Below, piece after piece: positions 54,180-62,143 of a stretch of DNA of 64,000 nucleotides. The position numbers and the translations under genes were made by a program. Below the pieces are notes generated by a model. It saw only the letters and a program-made list of their open reading frames with translations, was not told the origin of the DNA and ran no database searches. The DNA is taken from positions 1 through 64,000 of the forward strand of contig JBBQJV010000005.1 of assembly GCA_038326205.1 (NCBI GenBank), read 5' to 3'. This stretch comes from UBA7672 sp038326205 (lineage in GTDB: Bacteria; Pseudomonadota; Alphaproteobacteria; Caulobacterales; Hyphomonadaceae). The first letter of the stretch is position 1. Every line of letters starts with the position of its first letter.

Positions 54180-55556
54180 CTAGACCCGCGTTTCCGCGAA
54201 GGCGCGTGTGATGTCCCGCTCCCAGGGTCCATGATATTTGGCCAGCAGGCGCAGCGCAGGTGTAACGCCGGTTTCAGCGATTTCCTGAAGGTCGGTCAGG
54301 AACACAGTCTCATCCTTGCCGGCGGCATTCATTCGCGCCCGGCGCTTGAGGCCGTCAGAAGCCAGCTTCACGGCAGCGCGGGCCAGATTCTGCACCGTCG
54401 TGTTGCGGATCGGCGCGCTGAGGCCAAGCATCGGCACTGCCGACCGCATGGCCTGACGCTCGAAGGCATTGAAGCCCTTCATCAGCTCCCACGCGCCATC
54501 CAGCGCGACGTTGTCATAAAGAATCCCGACCCAGAAAGCGGACAACGCGCACAGGGCATCATGCGCGCCGGCATCGGCCCCGCGCATCTCGAGGAAGGTC
54601 TTGAGCCGCACCTCGGGGAAAATCGTCGAAAGGTGATCGTCGAAATCATCCATCGCCGGCAGCTCACCGGGGAGAATGGGCAGCTCACCCGCCATAAAGT
54701 CGCGGAACGATAGACCCGAGGCGTCAATATACTTCCCCTCGCGCCGCACGAAATACATCGGCACGTCCAACGCGTAGTCGACATATTGTTCGAAACCGAA
54801 GCCTTCATCGAACGCGAAAGGCAACATGCCCGAGCGATCCGGGTCGGTGTCGGTCCACACGTGAGAGCGATAGGACTGGAAGCCATTTGTGCGGCCTTCG
54901 GCGAAGGGTGAGTTGGCGAACAGCGCCGTCGCGATCGGCTGAAGTGCGAGGCTGACGCGAAGCTTCTTCACCATGTCGGCCTCGGCGCCGAAATCGAGAT
55001 TGGTCTGCACCGTACACGAGCGGAACATCATCTCCCGCCCGAGCCGCCCGACCTTGCCCATATAAGACTTCATGATCCCGTAGCGGCCCTTGGGCATCAG
55101 CGGCGTTTCATCGAACGACCACAGCGGCGAGAAGCCAAGCCCCAGGAAGTCGATGTTCATCGGCTTGGCGATGGTGCGCGTCTCGCGCAGGTGATCGCCG
55201 ATCTCGAGGCAGGTCTCGTGAACATTGTCGAGCGGCGCCCCCGACAATTCGAACTGACCACCCGGCTCGAGACTGACGCTCGCCAGCCCCTTCTTGAGGC
55301 CAATGATATGGTCCCCCTCGATGATCGGCGCCCAGTCATAGTCGCGGGCAATCCCCTCGAGCAGTCCCTTGATCGAAGCGGCGCCGTCATACGGAACGGG
55401 CCGCAGCGAGCCTTCAATGAAGCCGAATTTTTCGTGCTCGGTGCCGATGCGCCAGTCCGACTTCGGTTTCTCGCCACCCGCCAGACGCTCGACGAGCTCC
55501 CGCTTGCCGGAGATGCGCGCCGCAGCCGCGTCGATGTCGCGAGTAGGTGTCGTCAT
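54180..55556 (-). CDS. gshA: Glutamate-cysteine ligase
   Basis: GshA makes gamma-glutamylcysteine, the first step of glutathione synthesis. This is the alphaproteobacterial/plant-type enzyme of 458 residues. Core segments are RIGTEHEKFGF, VSLEPGGQFELSGAPL, MMFRSCTVQTNLDFG and FLEMRGADAG. It is a cytosolic single gene, 116 bases downstream of rsmE on the same strand. The redox-sensitive disulfide known from plant homologues cannot be judged here. Confidence 0.95.
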   Translation of the reverse strand: MTTPTRDIDAAAARISGKRELVERLAGGEKPKSDWRIGTEHEKFGFIEGSLRPVPYDGAASIKGLLEGIARDYDWAPIIEGDHIIGLKKGLASVSLEPGGQFELSGAPLDNVHETCLEIGDHLRETRTIAKPMNIDFLGLGFSPLWSFDETPLMPKGRYGIMKSYMGKVGRLGREMMFRSCTVQTNLDFGAEADMVKKLRVSLALQPIATALFANSPFAEGRTNGFQSYRSHVWTDTDPDRSGMLPFAFDEGFGFEQYVDYALDVPMYFVRREGKYIDASGLSFRDFMAGELPILPGELPAMDDFDDHLSTIFPEVRLKTFLEMRGADAGAHDALCALSAFWVGILYDNVALDGAWELMKGFNAFERQAMRSAVPMLGLSAPIRNTTVQNLARAAVKLASDGLKRRARMNAAGKDETVFLTDLQEIAETGVTPALRLLAKYHGPWERDITRAFAETRV

Positions 55557-55672
55557 GCGCTGCGTCCGGAACTAGCTCTCGCCAGCGAGATAGGTACGTG
55601 GGCTTAAGGACGCCAGCTGAACCCGTCAAATGTTCGGATTGAGGAGGAAAACTATCCCCTCGGTAAGGTTAG

Positions 55673-56440
55673 CTATCCGCGCCAGTCGCCGCGAATCGAC
55701 TGCCACAACGCCAGCGCCGCCAGCGCCGCCGTCTCGGCCCGCAGGATGCGTGGTCCAAGGCTCACCGGATGCACGAATGCCTGTTTGCGCAGATGGGCAC
55801 GTTCGCTTGGCGAGAACCCGCCCTCCGGCCCGATCAGCACAGCAGCCGGTCCATCCGGCAGCCCGCGAAGTACCTCCTCGATCGGCCGCCCCCTGCCCGC
55901 CTCGCCGCCCCACGGCCGCTCCGCATCGTCTCCAGCCTCATCAGCAAACAGCAGAATCCGGCTCGCATCCCAGCCATTGAGCAAAAGCATCAGTTTCGCG
56001 GCGTCACGTATCGGCGGCACATCCAGTCGCTCAGTCTGCTCGGCCGCCTCGATCGCCAGCCGCTGCAGGCGATCCACCCGAACCGTTTCGGCGTCAGTCC
56101 GCTCGGTCAGAACAGGCCGAATCTCCGCGACGCCGAGCTCAACGGCCTTTTCGACCACAAAATCCGTCCGGGCTTTTTTCAGCGGAGCAAACAAAAGCCA
56201 GAGATCCGGCCCGCCCGCCTGGGCCCTTACCGAGTCGCCCAGTTGCAGGCTGGCCGTAGATTTCGTGCTGGCCGCCAGCGTGGCGTCCCACTCGCCATGG
56301 CGGCCGTTGAACACCCGCACCGCATCACCCACCCCGAGACGCAATACACGCGTCAAGTAGTGCGCCTGATCGCCATCCAGGACCAGATCCACGCCCTCGA
56401 TCAAATCCGGGGCGACATACAGCCGGGGTGTCGCGCTCAT
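55673..56440 (-). CDS. rsmE: 16S rRNA (uracil1498-N3)-methyltransferase
   Basis: RsmE methylates U1498 of 16S rRNA. It has the SPOUT fold with a C-terminal knot: EKAVELGVAEIRPVLTERT, AIEAAEQTERLDVPP, LIGPEGGFSPSE and LGPRILRAETA are the family blocks. At 255 residues the length is typical. Its ATG (56440-56438) overlaps by two bases an ATG of the divergent ubiA frame, which is one reason I place the ubiA start further downstream. Confidence 0.95.
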   Translation of the reverse strand: MSATPRLYVAPDLIEGVDLVLDGDQAHYLTRVLRLGVGDAVRVFNGRHGEWDATLAASTKSTASLQLGDSVRAQAGGPDLWLLFAPLKKARTDFVVEKAVELGVAEIRPVLTERTDAETVRVDRLQRLAIEAAEQTERLDVPPIRDAAKLMLLLNGWDASRILLFADEAGDDAERPWGGEAGRGRPIEEVLRGLPDGPAAVLIGPEGGFSPSERAHLRKQAFVHPVSLGPRILRAETAALAALALWQSIRGDWRG

Positions 56441-56501
56441 GTCCTTGCGCTATATCGGCGAAACCCTTCTGCCAAGGTGCCCCATCTGCCAAGGACCGCA
56501 C

Positions 56502-57431
56502 TTGCCCGAGACCGAAGCCAGCCATGTTCCAGCCGACGCCGTCCGCGGATCGTGGGTCAGCCGTGCGCCCGCGTTCGCGCGCCCATACCTGCAACTGTCA
56601 CGCTATGACCGCCCGGCTGGATTCTGGCTGCTCGCTCTCCCCTGCCTGATTGGTCTCGTGCTGGCGCGTATTCCCAGCATGCTCACGCCCGCCGACGGAT
56701 GGCTGGGCCTCTTGTTTGTCATCGGTGCGGTTGCGATGCGCGGCGCAGGCTGCACCTACAACGACATTCTCGACCGCGACATCGACGCCAGGGTCGCCCG
56801 CACCGCGCTGCGCCCTTTGCCGTCTGGCGCGGTCTCCCTGAAGAAAGCCTGGGTCTGGCTGCTGATCCAATGCGGCGTCGGCCTTGCCGTCCTGCTCTGC
56901 CTGCCTGACCTCGCGAAACTCATTGCGCTCGGCGCCATCCCTATGGTCGCGCTCTACCCCCTGATGAAGCGCATCACCTGGTGGCCGCAGGTCTGGCTTG
57001 GCCTGACATTCAACTGGGGCGCCATCGTCGCACCCGCTGCCGCGCGTGGCGAACTCGTGACTGCAGACGCCCTGCTCTATGCTGGTCTGGTATTATGGAC
57101 GCTGGGCTATGACACGATTTACGCCATCCAGGATCGCGAAGACGATGCGCTGATCGGTGTTCGCTCGACCGCGCGACGGTTCGGCGGCCAGATCAAACCC
57201 GCCGTTTCGGCCATCTACCTCGCGTGTGCAGCACTCTGTGGGGCGGCTGGATACCTGGCAGGCGGTTGGCTCACGCTGGCGCTCGTCGCGCCGTTCGCGC
57301 TCCACCTGTTGTTTCAGGCCGCGCGACTTGACCCCACCGACGGCCAGCGCGCCCTGATGCTGTTCAGAGCCAACCGCGAGGCAGGACTGCTGTTGCTCGC
57401 AGGTTGGGCCTTCATTGCGGCGCCGATCTAG
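56502..57431 (+). CDS. ubiA: 4-hydroxybenzoate octaprenyltransferase
   Basis: UbiA attaches the polyprenyl tail to 4-hydroxybenzoate in ubiquinone synthesis. It is an integral membrane prenyltransferase with about eight helices. Asp motifs are NDILDRDIDARVARTALRPLPSG and YAIQDREDDALIGVRSTA. The only upstream ATG (56439) overlaps the divergent rsmE start and gives a poor leader. TTG 56502 has AAGGA six bases upstream and produces a normal N-terminus, so I chose it (309 residues). A DUF3298-like gene follows at 36 bases. Confidence 0.93.
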   Translation: MPETEASHVPADAVRGSWVSRAPAFARPYLQLSRYDRPAGFWLLALPCLIGLVLARIPSMLTPADGWLGLLFVIGAVAMRGAGCTYNDILDRDIDARVARTALRPLPSGAVSLKKAWVWLLIQCGVGLAVLLCLPDLAKLIALGAIPMVALYPLMKRITWWPQVWLGLTFNWGAIVAPAAARGELVTADALLYAGLVLWTLGYDTIYAIQDREDDALIGVRSTARRFGGQIKPAVSAIYLACAALCGAAGYLAGGWLTLALVAPFALHLLFQAARLDPTDGQRALMLFRANREAGLLLLAGWAFIAAPI

Positions 57432-57467
57432 CGGATACTTAACGAGGATCGGAATTCGGGAGTCGTT

Positions 57468-58412
57468 ATGGCGGAAGAACGCAAGCGTCCAAATATGGGT
57501 GTCATCGTCGGCATAGCGACGGCGGTGATCGTCGCTGGCGGTGGCGGCATTGCAGCCCTGAATATGATGGGCAACCAGGGCAACAACGCGCTCGGCGACC
57601 CGACCCCAATCACTGGCGCCGACCCGACCGTCGACGTTCAGTCCGCACCGTTGAAAGAGCCTGCCACACCGGCCGCGCCGCTCACGCCGATGCAACCCGG
57701 CACGGCTACGCTGTCGCCTGATGGCTCGATCAGCTTCATCGACGAATCCCTCACCTTCAGCGCTGTCATGCCGAAGGCTGCGGCAGATGACCCGATTGTC
57801 CGAAAACTGCAGGCCGAGGCGCAGGCCTATCTCGACAAGAGAAAGGTGGAGGCGCGCGCCGACTTCGATGAGCGCAAGAAACAGGGCGCCATCGAGATGT
57901 CATGGGAAGTTCAGCAGGAATGGAAGTACACCGCCACCGCTGGCGGCATCGCGAGCCTGGTCGGCACTAACTATGAATTTACCGGCGGCGCGCACGGCAT
58001 GAGTGCAACCGACACAAAGATTGTCCGTGCCGATACCGGGGAGGAGCTCTCGCTGGCAAAGATGCTGCTGCCGGACCGCTCCCCGTCCCCTGCGATCACC
58101 ATCGCAATCTGCGAAGGCCTCAAGGTCGAGAAGATGAAGGCGATCCGGTCGGCCACTATTTTCGACGAGCCCATCGTCTGCGCTGGCCCCAAGGCGAATG
58201 TGAAGATTGAGGACGCGCACATCGCCCTCGCGCCCTCCACCGATGCCGATAAGTTCGGCGGCCTGTTCGTCTATTACGATCCGTACGCGGTCGGGTCCTA
58301 CGCGGAAGGTTCGTATTCGCTCAGCATTCCGCAATCCGTGTTCAGCGAAGACCTGCGCCCGCAGTTCAAGTCGCTGTTTGGCGGAGGCGTCCCGTCGGCG
58401 GCCAAACCCTAG
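57468..58412 (+). CDS. Membrane-anchored DUF3298/DUF4163-like protein
   Basis: This 314-residue protein has one N-terminal transmembrane helix (about residues 11-32), a Pro/Thr-rich linker, and a periplasmic domain. The domain contains YEFTGGAHGMSATDTKIV and YDPYAVGSYAEGSYSLSIP, the hallmark segments of DUF3298/DUF4163 proteins. These resemble anti-sigma-V (RsiV-like) periplasmic domains, but no sigma-binding part exists here. Function is unknown. The stop TAG is interleaved with the convergent tadA stop (CTAG at 58409-58412). Confidence 0.82.
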   Translation: MAEERKRPNMGVIVGIATAVIVAGGGGIAALNMMGNQGNNALGDPTPITGADPTVDVQSAPLKEPATPAAPLTPMQPGTATLSPDGSISFIDESLTFSAVMPKAAADDPIVRKLQAEAQAYLDKRKVEARADFDERKKQGAIEMSWEVQQEWKYTATAGGIASLVGTNYEFTGGAHGMSATDTKIVRADTGEELSLAKMLLPDRSPSPAITIAICEGLKVEKMKAIRSATIFDEPIVCAGPKANVKIEDAHIALAPSTDADKFGGLFVYYDPYAVGSYAEGSYSLSIPQSVFSEDLRPQFKSLFGGGVPSAAKP

Positions 58413-58870
58413 CGGCGCGCCCGGAAGAAGCTGCGCAGCAACGCCGCAGACTCATCCGCCATCAAGCCAGAAGTCACCGTGGGCCGCGAATGGCAGGTCG
58501 GTTGCTCGAAGAAGCGCGGGCCATGCGCGACCGCGCCGCCCTTTTCATCCGTCGCGCCATAGACCACCCGGCCAATGCGCGCATGGCTGATCGCGCCAGC
58601 ACACATCGCGCAGGGTTCCAACGTCACATAGAGGGTCAACCCGCTCAGCCGGTAATTGCCCAGTTTTGCACCCGCGGCACGCATCGCCAGCACCTCGGCG
58701 TGGGCGGTCGGATCATGCAGCCCGATCGGCTGGTTGTGCGCCTCGGCCACCACGTCGCCCGTCGCCGGATCAATGACGACAGCGCCAATTGGCGCCTCAC
58801 CAGCGTCCGCAGCCGCCTGCGCCAGCGCGATCGCCCGCCGCATCATCTCAATGTCGAAAGCCGCGTCCAT
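58409..58870 (-). CDS. tadA: tRNA-specific adenosine deaminase
   Basis: TadA converts A34 to inosine in tRNA-Arg(ACG), an essential step. The zinc-deaminase motif is HAE at residues 57-59 (PTAHAEVLAM) and PCAMC at 86-90 (LEPCAMCAGAI). At 153 residues it has the usual size if it starts at ATG 58870; ATG 58885 is an alternative. Longer in-frame leaders up to 59041 are not family-like. The C-terminus includes FFEQPTCHSRPTVTSG, near the usual position. Confidence 0.95.
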   Translation of the reverse strand: MDAAFDIEMMRRAIALAQAAADAGEAPIGAVVIDPATGDVVAEAHNQPIGLHDPTAHAEVLAMRAAGAKLGNYRLSGLTLYVTLEPCAMCAGAISHARIGRVVYGATDEKGGAVAHGPRFFEQPTCHSRPTVTSGLMADESAALLRSFFRARR

Positions 58871-59040
58871 GCCGCCCCATAGCATTTCAGCGGTGGGATG
58901 CCAGAGCCGGCTCGGCCGAGGTGGAATCGCGTAAGGCGATCCATCCAAGTCGTGAATCCTACCCGTAACAAGGAATCCAGAGCACATGCGGCAGCACCGA
59001 AGCTTCCACCAAGGCTGATCGTGCTCTAGACGCTGCTTCA

Positions 59041-59604
59041 ATGCGCATCATTGCTGGTACATTGAAGGGCCGAACCATCCGCTCGCGAGACGGGCAAGGT
59101 ACACGCCCCACCTCTGAACGGGCGCGCGAGTCCCTGTTCAACGTCCTCGCCCATGCCGACTGGGCCCCGGCACTTGGAGGCGCGCGCATCATCGACGCTT
59201 TTGCCGGATCGGGCGCGCTTGGCTTTGAAGCCATCTCGCGCGGCGGATCATTCTGCCTGTTCGTCGAAATTGACGCGGCTGCGCGCGGCTGCATCCGCGA
59301 CAATGTCGAGGCGTTCCAGTTGTTCGGTAGTACGCGTATTCATCGCCGCTCGGCCACAGACCTAGGCGCCAAACCAGCCGGGTTGGGCGCGCCGTTCGAT
59401 CTCGTATTCATGGACCCGCCCTACGCGCAGGGCCTCGTGCCGCCCGCGCTGGACCAACTGGCGAGCGGACAATGGTTGACGCCTGACGCTCTGGTCGTTG
59501 CCGAAACCGGATCGGATGAACTTGCGCCAATCGCGCCGGGCTGGATCACTGAAGATGAGCGCATCTACGGCGCGGCGCGCGTATCGTTCCTGCGCAGGGG
59601 CTGA
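59041..59604 (+). CDS. rsmD: 16S rRNA (guanine966-N2)-methyltransferase
   Basis: RsmD methylates G966 of 16S rRNA using SAM. The N-terminal MRIIAGTLKGRTI, TRPTSERARESLFNVL, the SAM motif DAFAGSGALGFEAISRG and the catalytic FMDPPYAQG are all present. At 187 residues it is complete. No clear ribosome-binding site lies before the ATG. Its last 40 bases overlap the convergent CPBP protease gene, so both reading frames share coding DNA there. Confidence 0.95.
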   Translation: MRIIAGTLKGRTIRSRDGQGTRPTSERARESLFNVLAHADWAPALGGARIIDAFAGSGALGFEAISRGGSFCLFVEIDAAARGCIRDNVEAFQLFGSTRIHRRSATDLGAKPAGLGAPFDLVFMDPPYAQGLVPPALDQLASGQWLTPDALVVAETGSDELAPIAPGWITEDERIYGAARVSFLRRG

Positions 59605-60509
59605 CCCTTCGGCAGCGGCGCGAACGGCGACAAGACAAACGCCAACAGAAGGCCCAAAATCAGCACATCGGTCGGCGCAGACCCGAGTGCGTCAGGCAGG
59701 CTGATCAGGAACAGCGAGACCGGGGGCGCCGATCCCGCTACGCTCACCACCAGAAGCGCGCCGATATTGTTGACGAAATGAAATCCCATCGCGGCCGACA
59801 GTCCACCCGTGCGCCAAACGGTCGCCGTCATAACCATTCCGAGCAGGGTTGCTGCGACGACGTAATACGCGCCGAACATCAGGTCGCCGCCGCCATTGCT
59901 GACATGCGCAATGCCGAATGCCAGCGACGGCACAAGCCCCCACACCAGCGGATGCCGCATGCGTGCCGCAAGCTGCTGCGTGAGATAGCCTCGGAAGAAC
60001 AACTCCTCCCCCGCGCTCTGCAGGAAGATCAGGATAGCGAGCGGCGCGAACGACATCAGCCACGTTTCCAGCGGCAAGCTCGACCGCTGCGGCGTCATCC
60101 CCGAAGCCGCAGACAGCGCGACGCCAGCCGCCAGATACCCCGCCGCCAGCGCCATCCCCACCGAAAACTGCCCCAACCGCACGCGCCGGTCGTACGAAAT
60201 AACAGATACGAAACTGCGCTTGCCGAGCAGCCGCGCCGCTGCCCAGACGCCAAACCATAGGCCCCAAAACGTTGCGAACAGAACGCCCGTCGCCATCACG
60301 ATGTCCATGTACGAAAGCGGCCTATCGGACCGGCCCATGACCGACGCCATCGCATCCGGGCTGATCAATCCTGTGCGAACGGCGACCAGGCCGACCACCA
60401 TCGTCCATACCAGCCAGACGCCAACAACGAGGCCAGCGCCCAGCGCGGTGCGCCACAGCTGCGTGCGCGGCCGCGCAGCGTCGATCCATCGCTGGAACGG
60501 ATGCTCCAT
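59565..60509 (-). CDS. CPBP-family intramembrane metalloprotease (CAAX-like)
   Basis: This is a multi-pass membrane protein of 314 residues with about eight helices. The CPBP/Abi motifs are SAGEELFFRGYL (EExxxR), FGIAHVSNG (His), and HFVNNIGAL (HxxxN). Such proteins are putative intramembrane proteases related to CAAX prenyl proteases. The substrate is unknown. The gene starts 10 bases downstream of the quinone oxidoreductase stop on the same strand and ends inside rsmD. Confidence 0.88.
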   Translation of the reverse strand: MEHPFQRWIDAARPRTQLWRTALGAGLVVGVWLVWTMVVGLVAVRTGLISPDAMASVMGRSDRPLSYMDIVMATGVLFATFWGLWFGVWAAARLLGKRSFVSVISYDRRVRLGQFSVGMALAAGYLAAGVALSAASGMTPQRSSLPLETWLMSFAPLAILIFLQSAGEELFFRGYLTQQLAARMRHPLVWGLVPSLAFGIAHVSNGGGDLMFGAYYVVAATLLGMVMTATVWRTGGLSAAMGFHFVNNIGALLVVSVAGSAPPVSLFLISLPDALGSAPTDVLILGLLLAFVLSPFAPLPKGQPLRRNDTRAAP

Positions 60510-60519
60510 CGTCAGGACC

Positions 60520-61494
60520 TCATGGCTTCAGGACTGTCGCGCCGATTGTGCCGCGCCCTTCAAGAGCACGATGAGCTTCCGCTGCATCCTTCAAAGCAAA
60601 GCGTTGGCGCACGTCCGCCTTCACCGCGCCCGAACGCATTGCTCCCCACAGCCCGGCTGATCCGCGTTCGAGTTCCTCGCGTGTCTTGGTAAAATGGAAC
60701 AGTCCCGGCCGCGTCATGATCAGCGAACCGCCCTGGTTGAGTCGCGCCGGCGGAATGGGATCGACCGGTCCCGAAGCATTGCCATACGTGATGAACCACC
60801 CGCGCGGTTGAAGCGAGCGCATGCTCGCCTCGGCCGATGTTTTGCCGACGCTGTCATAGACTACCGGCACGCCTTTGCCGTTCGTAAGATCCTTGACGCG
60901 CGCCGCTACGTCCTCGTTGCTGAGGATCGTTGCGTCGCACCCATAGCTGCATGCGAGTTCTGCTTTCTCGGGCGTAGACACCACGCCGATCACCCGTGCG
61001 CCTTGCGCATTCGCCCACGGCACAAGAATGGACCCCACACCGCCCGCCGCCGCCCAGACGAGAATGGTCTCGCCCGGCTGGATGCGGCGGATCTCGAACG
61101 TCAGCATCCAGACCGTCAGCCCCTTCAGGAACACCGCAGCTGCATCCTCGTCCGACACCGTATCCGGAATGCGAACCAACCGATCCGCAGGCGCATTACG
61201 ATGCGAGGCATACGCCCCCGGCACGCCATTATAGACTACCCGATCGCCGACTTTCACGCTGGCGACACCCTCGCCCAGCGCCTCCACCACTCCCGCCCCC
61301 TCGACACCCAAAACCGCAGGCGTCGGTCCCGGATAAAGTCCCGTGCGCGTATAAATGTCGATAAAATTGAGTCCGATGGCCGTCTGGCGTAGCCGCGCCT
61401 GTCCCGGCCCCGGAGGCGGCAAATCAACCTGCTCAAACTTCATTTCCTCCGCTCCGCCGTGTTTGTGGATACGGATGACGTCTGCTGTAGACAT
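60520..61494 (-). CDS. NADPH:quinone oxidoreductase (zinc-free MDR family)
   Basis: This is a medium-chain dehydrogenase/reductase of the QOR (zeta-crystallin) group, 324 residues. The N-terminus MSTADVIRIHKHGGAEEM, FIDIYTRTGLYP, GVEGAGVVEALGEGV and the nucleotide loop AAAGGVGSILVPWANAQGA match Qor. Structural zinc cysteines are missing, as expected. I chose ATG 61494; a very long upstream in-frame extension crosses rnhB antisense and is rejected. A 52-base gap separates it from the divergent rnhB start. Confidence 0.93.
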   Translation of the reverse strand: MSTADVIRIHKHGGAEEMKFEQVDLPPPGPGQARLRQTAIGLNFIDIYTRTGLYPGPTPAVLGVEGAGVVEALGEGVASVKVGDRVVYNGVPGAYASHRNAPADRLVRIPDTVSDEDAAAVFLKGLTVWMLTFEIRRIQPGETILVWAAAGGVGSILVPWANAQGARVIGVVSTPEKAELACSYGCDATILSNEDVAARVKDLTNGKGVPVVYDSVGKTSAEASMRSLQPRGWFITYGNASGPVDPIPPARLNQGGSLIMTRPGLFHFTKTREELERGSAGLWGAMRSGAVKADVRQRFALKDAAEAHRALEGRGTIGATVLKP

Positions 61495-61546
61495 GAAACT
61501 CTCGTATGGTTGCCGCGACCGGTCAGACTCATGTCTAACGCCTTCC

Positions 61547-62143
61547 ATGGACTTGTTCGAGCCAGTCATTGTTGAGATTATTTGTGGTATAGACGAAGCC
61601 GGTCGCGGCCCGCTGGCTGGCCCTGTCTGCGCCGCCGCCGTGATCCTTGATCCGAAACGCCCGATCCAGGGCCTCAACGACAGCAAGCAATTGAGCGAGA
61701 AACGCCGCGACGCGCTCGCCCCGCAAATCCGCGAGCGCGCCATCGCGTGGGCCGTCGGCTGGGCCAGCGTCGAGGAGATCGACGAATTCAACATCCGCCA
61801 GGCCAATTTCCGCGCCATGCGCCGCGCCTTCGACGGCCTCGGAATCCGGCCCACCCACGCCCTCGTCGATGGCAAGGACCCGCCACCGCTCACCTGCCGC
61901 ATCACCTGCATCATCGGGGGCGACGCACTGGAGCCTGCCATTTCGGCCGCCTCCATTCTCGCGAAGACCGCGCGCGATGCCCTCATGGTGGAACTTTGCG
62001 CCCAACATCCCGGCTACGGGTTTTCGCAGCACAAGGGTTACGGCTCGACAGCCCACCTCGAGGCTCTGCGGCGGCTGGGACCAAGCCCGGTGCATCGCCG
62101 CACGTTCGCGCCGGTCAGAGCCTTGCTCGACGGCGCCGCCTAG
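61547..62143 (+). CDS. rnhB: Ribonuclease HII
   Basis: RNase HII removes ribonucleotides embedded in DNA and RNA:DNA hybrids. Motifs are GIDEAGRGPLAGPV (Asp16 and Glu17), the THALVDGKDPP segment with the third Asp, SAASILAKTARDALM, and the C-terminal GYGSTAHLEALRRLGPSPVHRRTF. At 198 residues it is typical. In several alphaproteobacteria rnhB precedes the cell-cycle methyltransferase gene ccrM; here mutL follows convergently, with interleaved stops (CTAG at 62140-62143). Confidence 0.96.
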   Translation: MDLFEPVIVEIICGIDEAGRGPLAGPVCAAAVILDPKRPIQGLNDSKQLSEKRRDALAPQIRERAIAWAVGWASVEEIDEFNIRQANFRAMRRAFDGLGIRPTHALVDGKDPPPLTCRITCIIGGDALEPAISAASILAKTARDALMVELCAQHPGYGFSQHKGYGSTAHLEALRRLGPSPVHRRTFAPVRALLDGAA

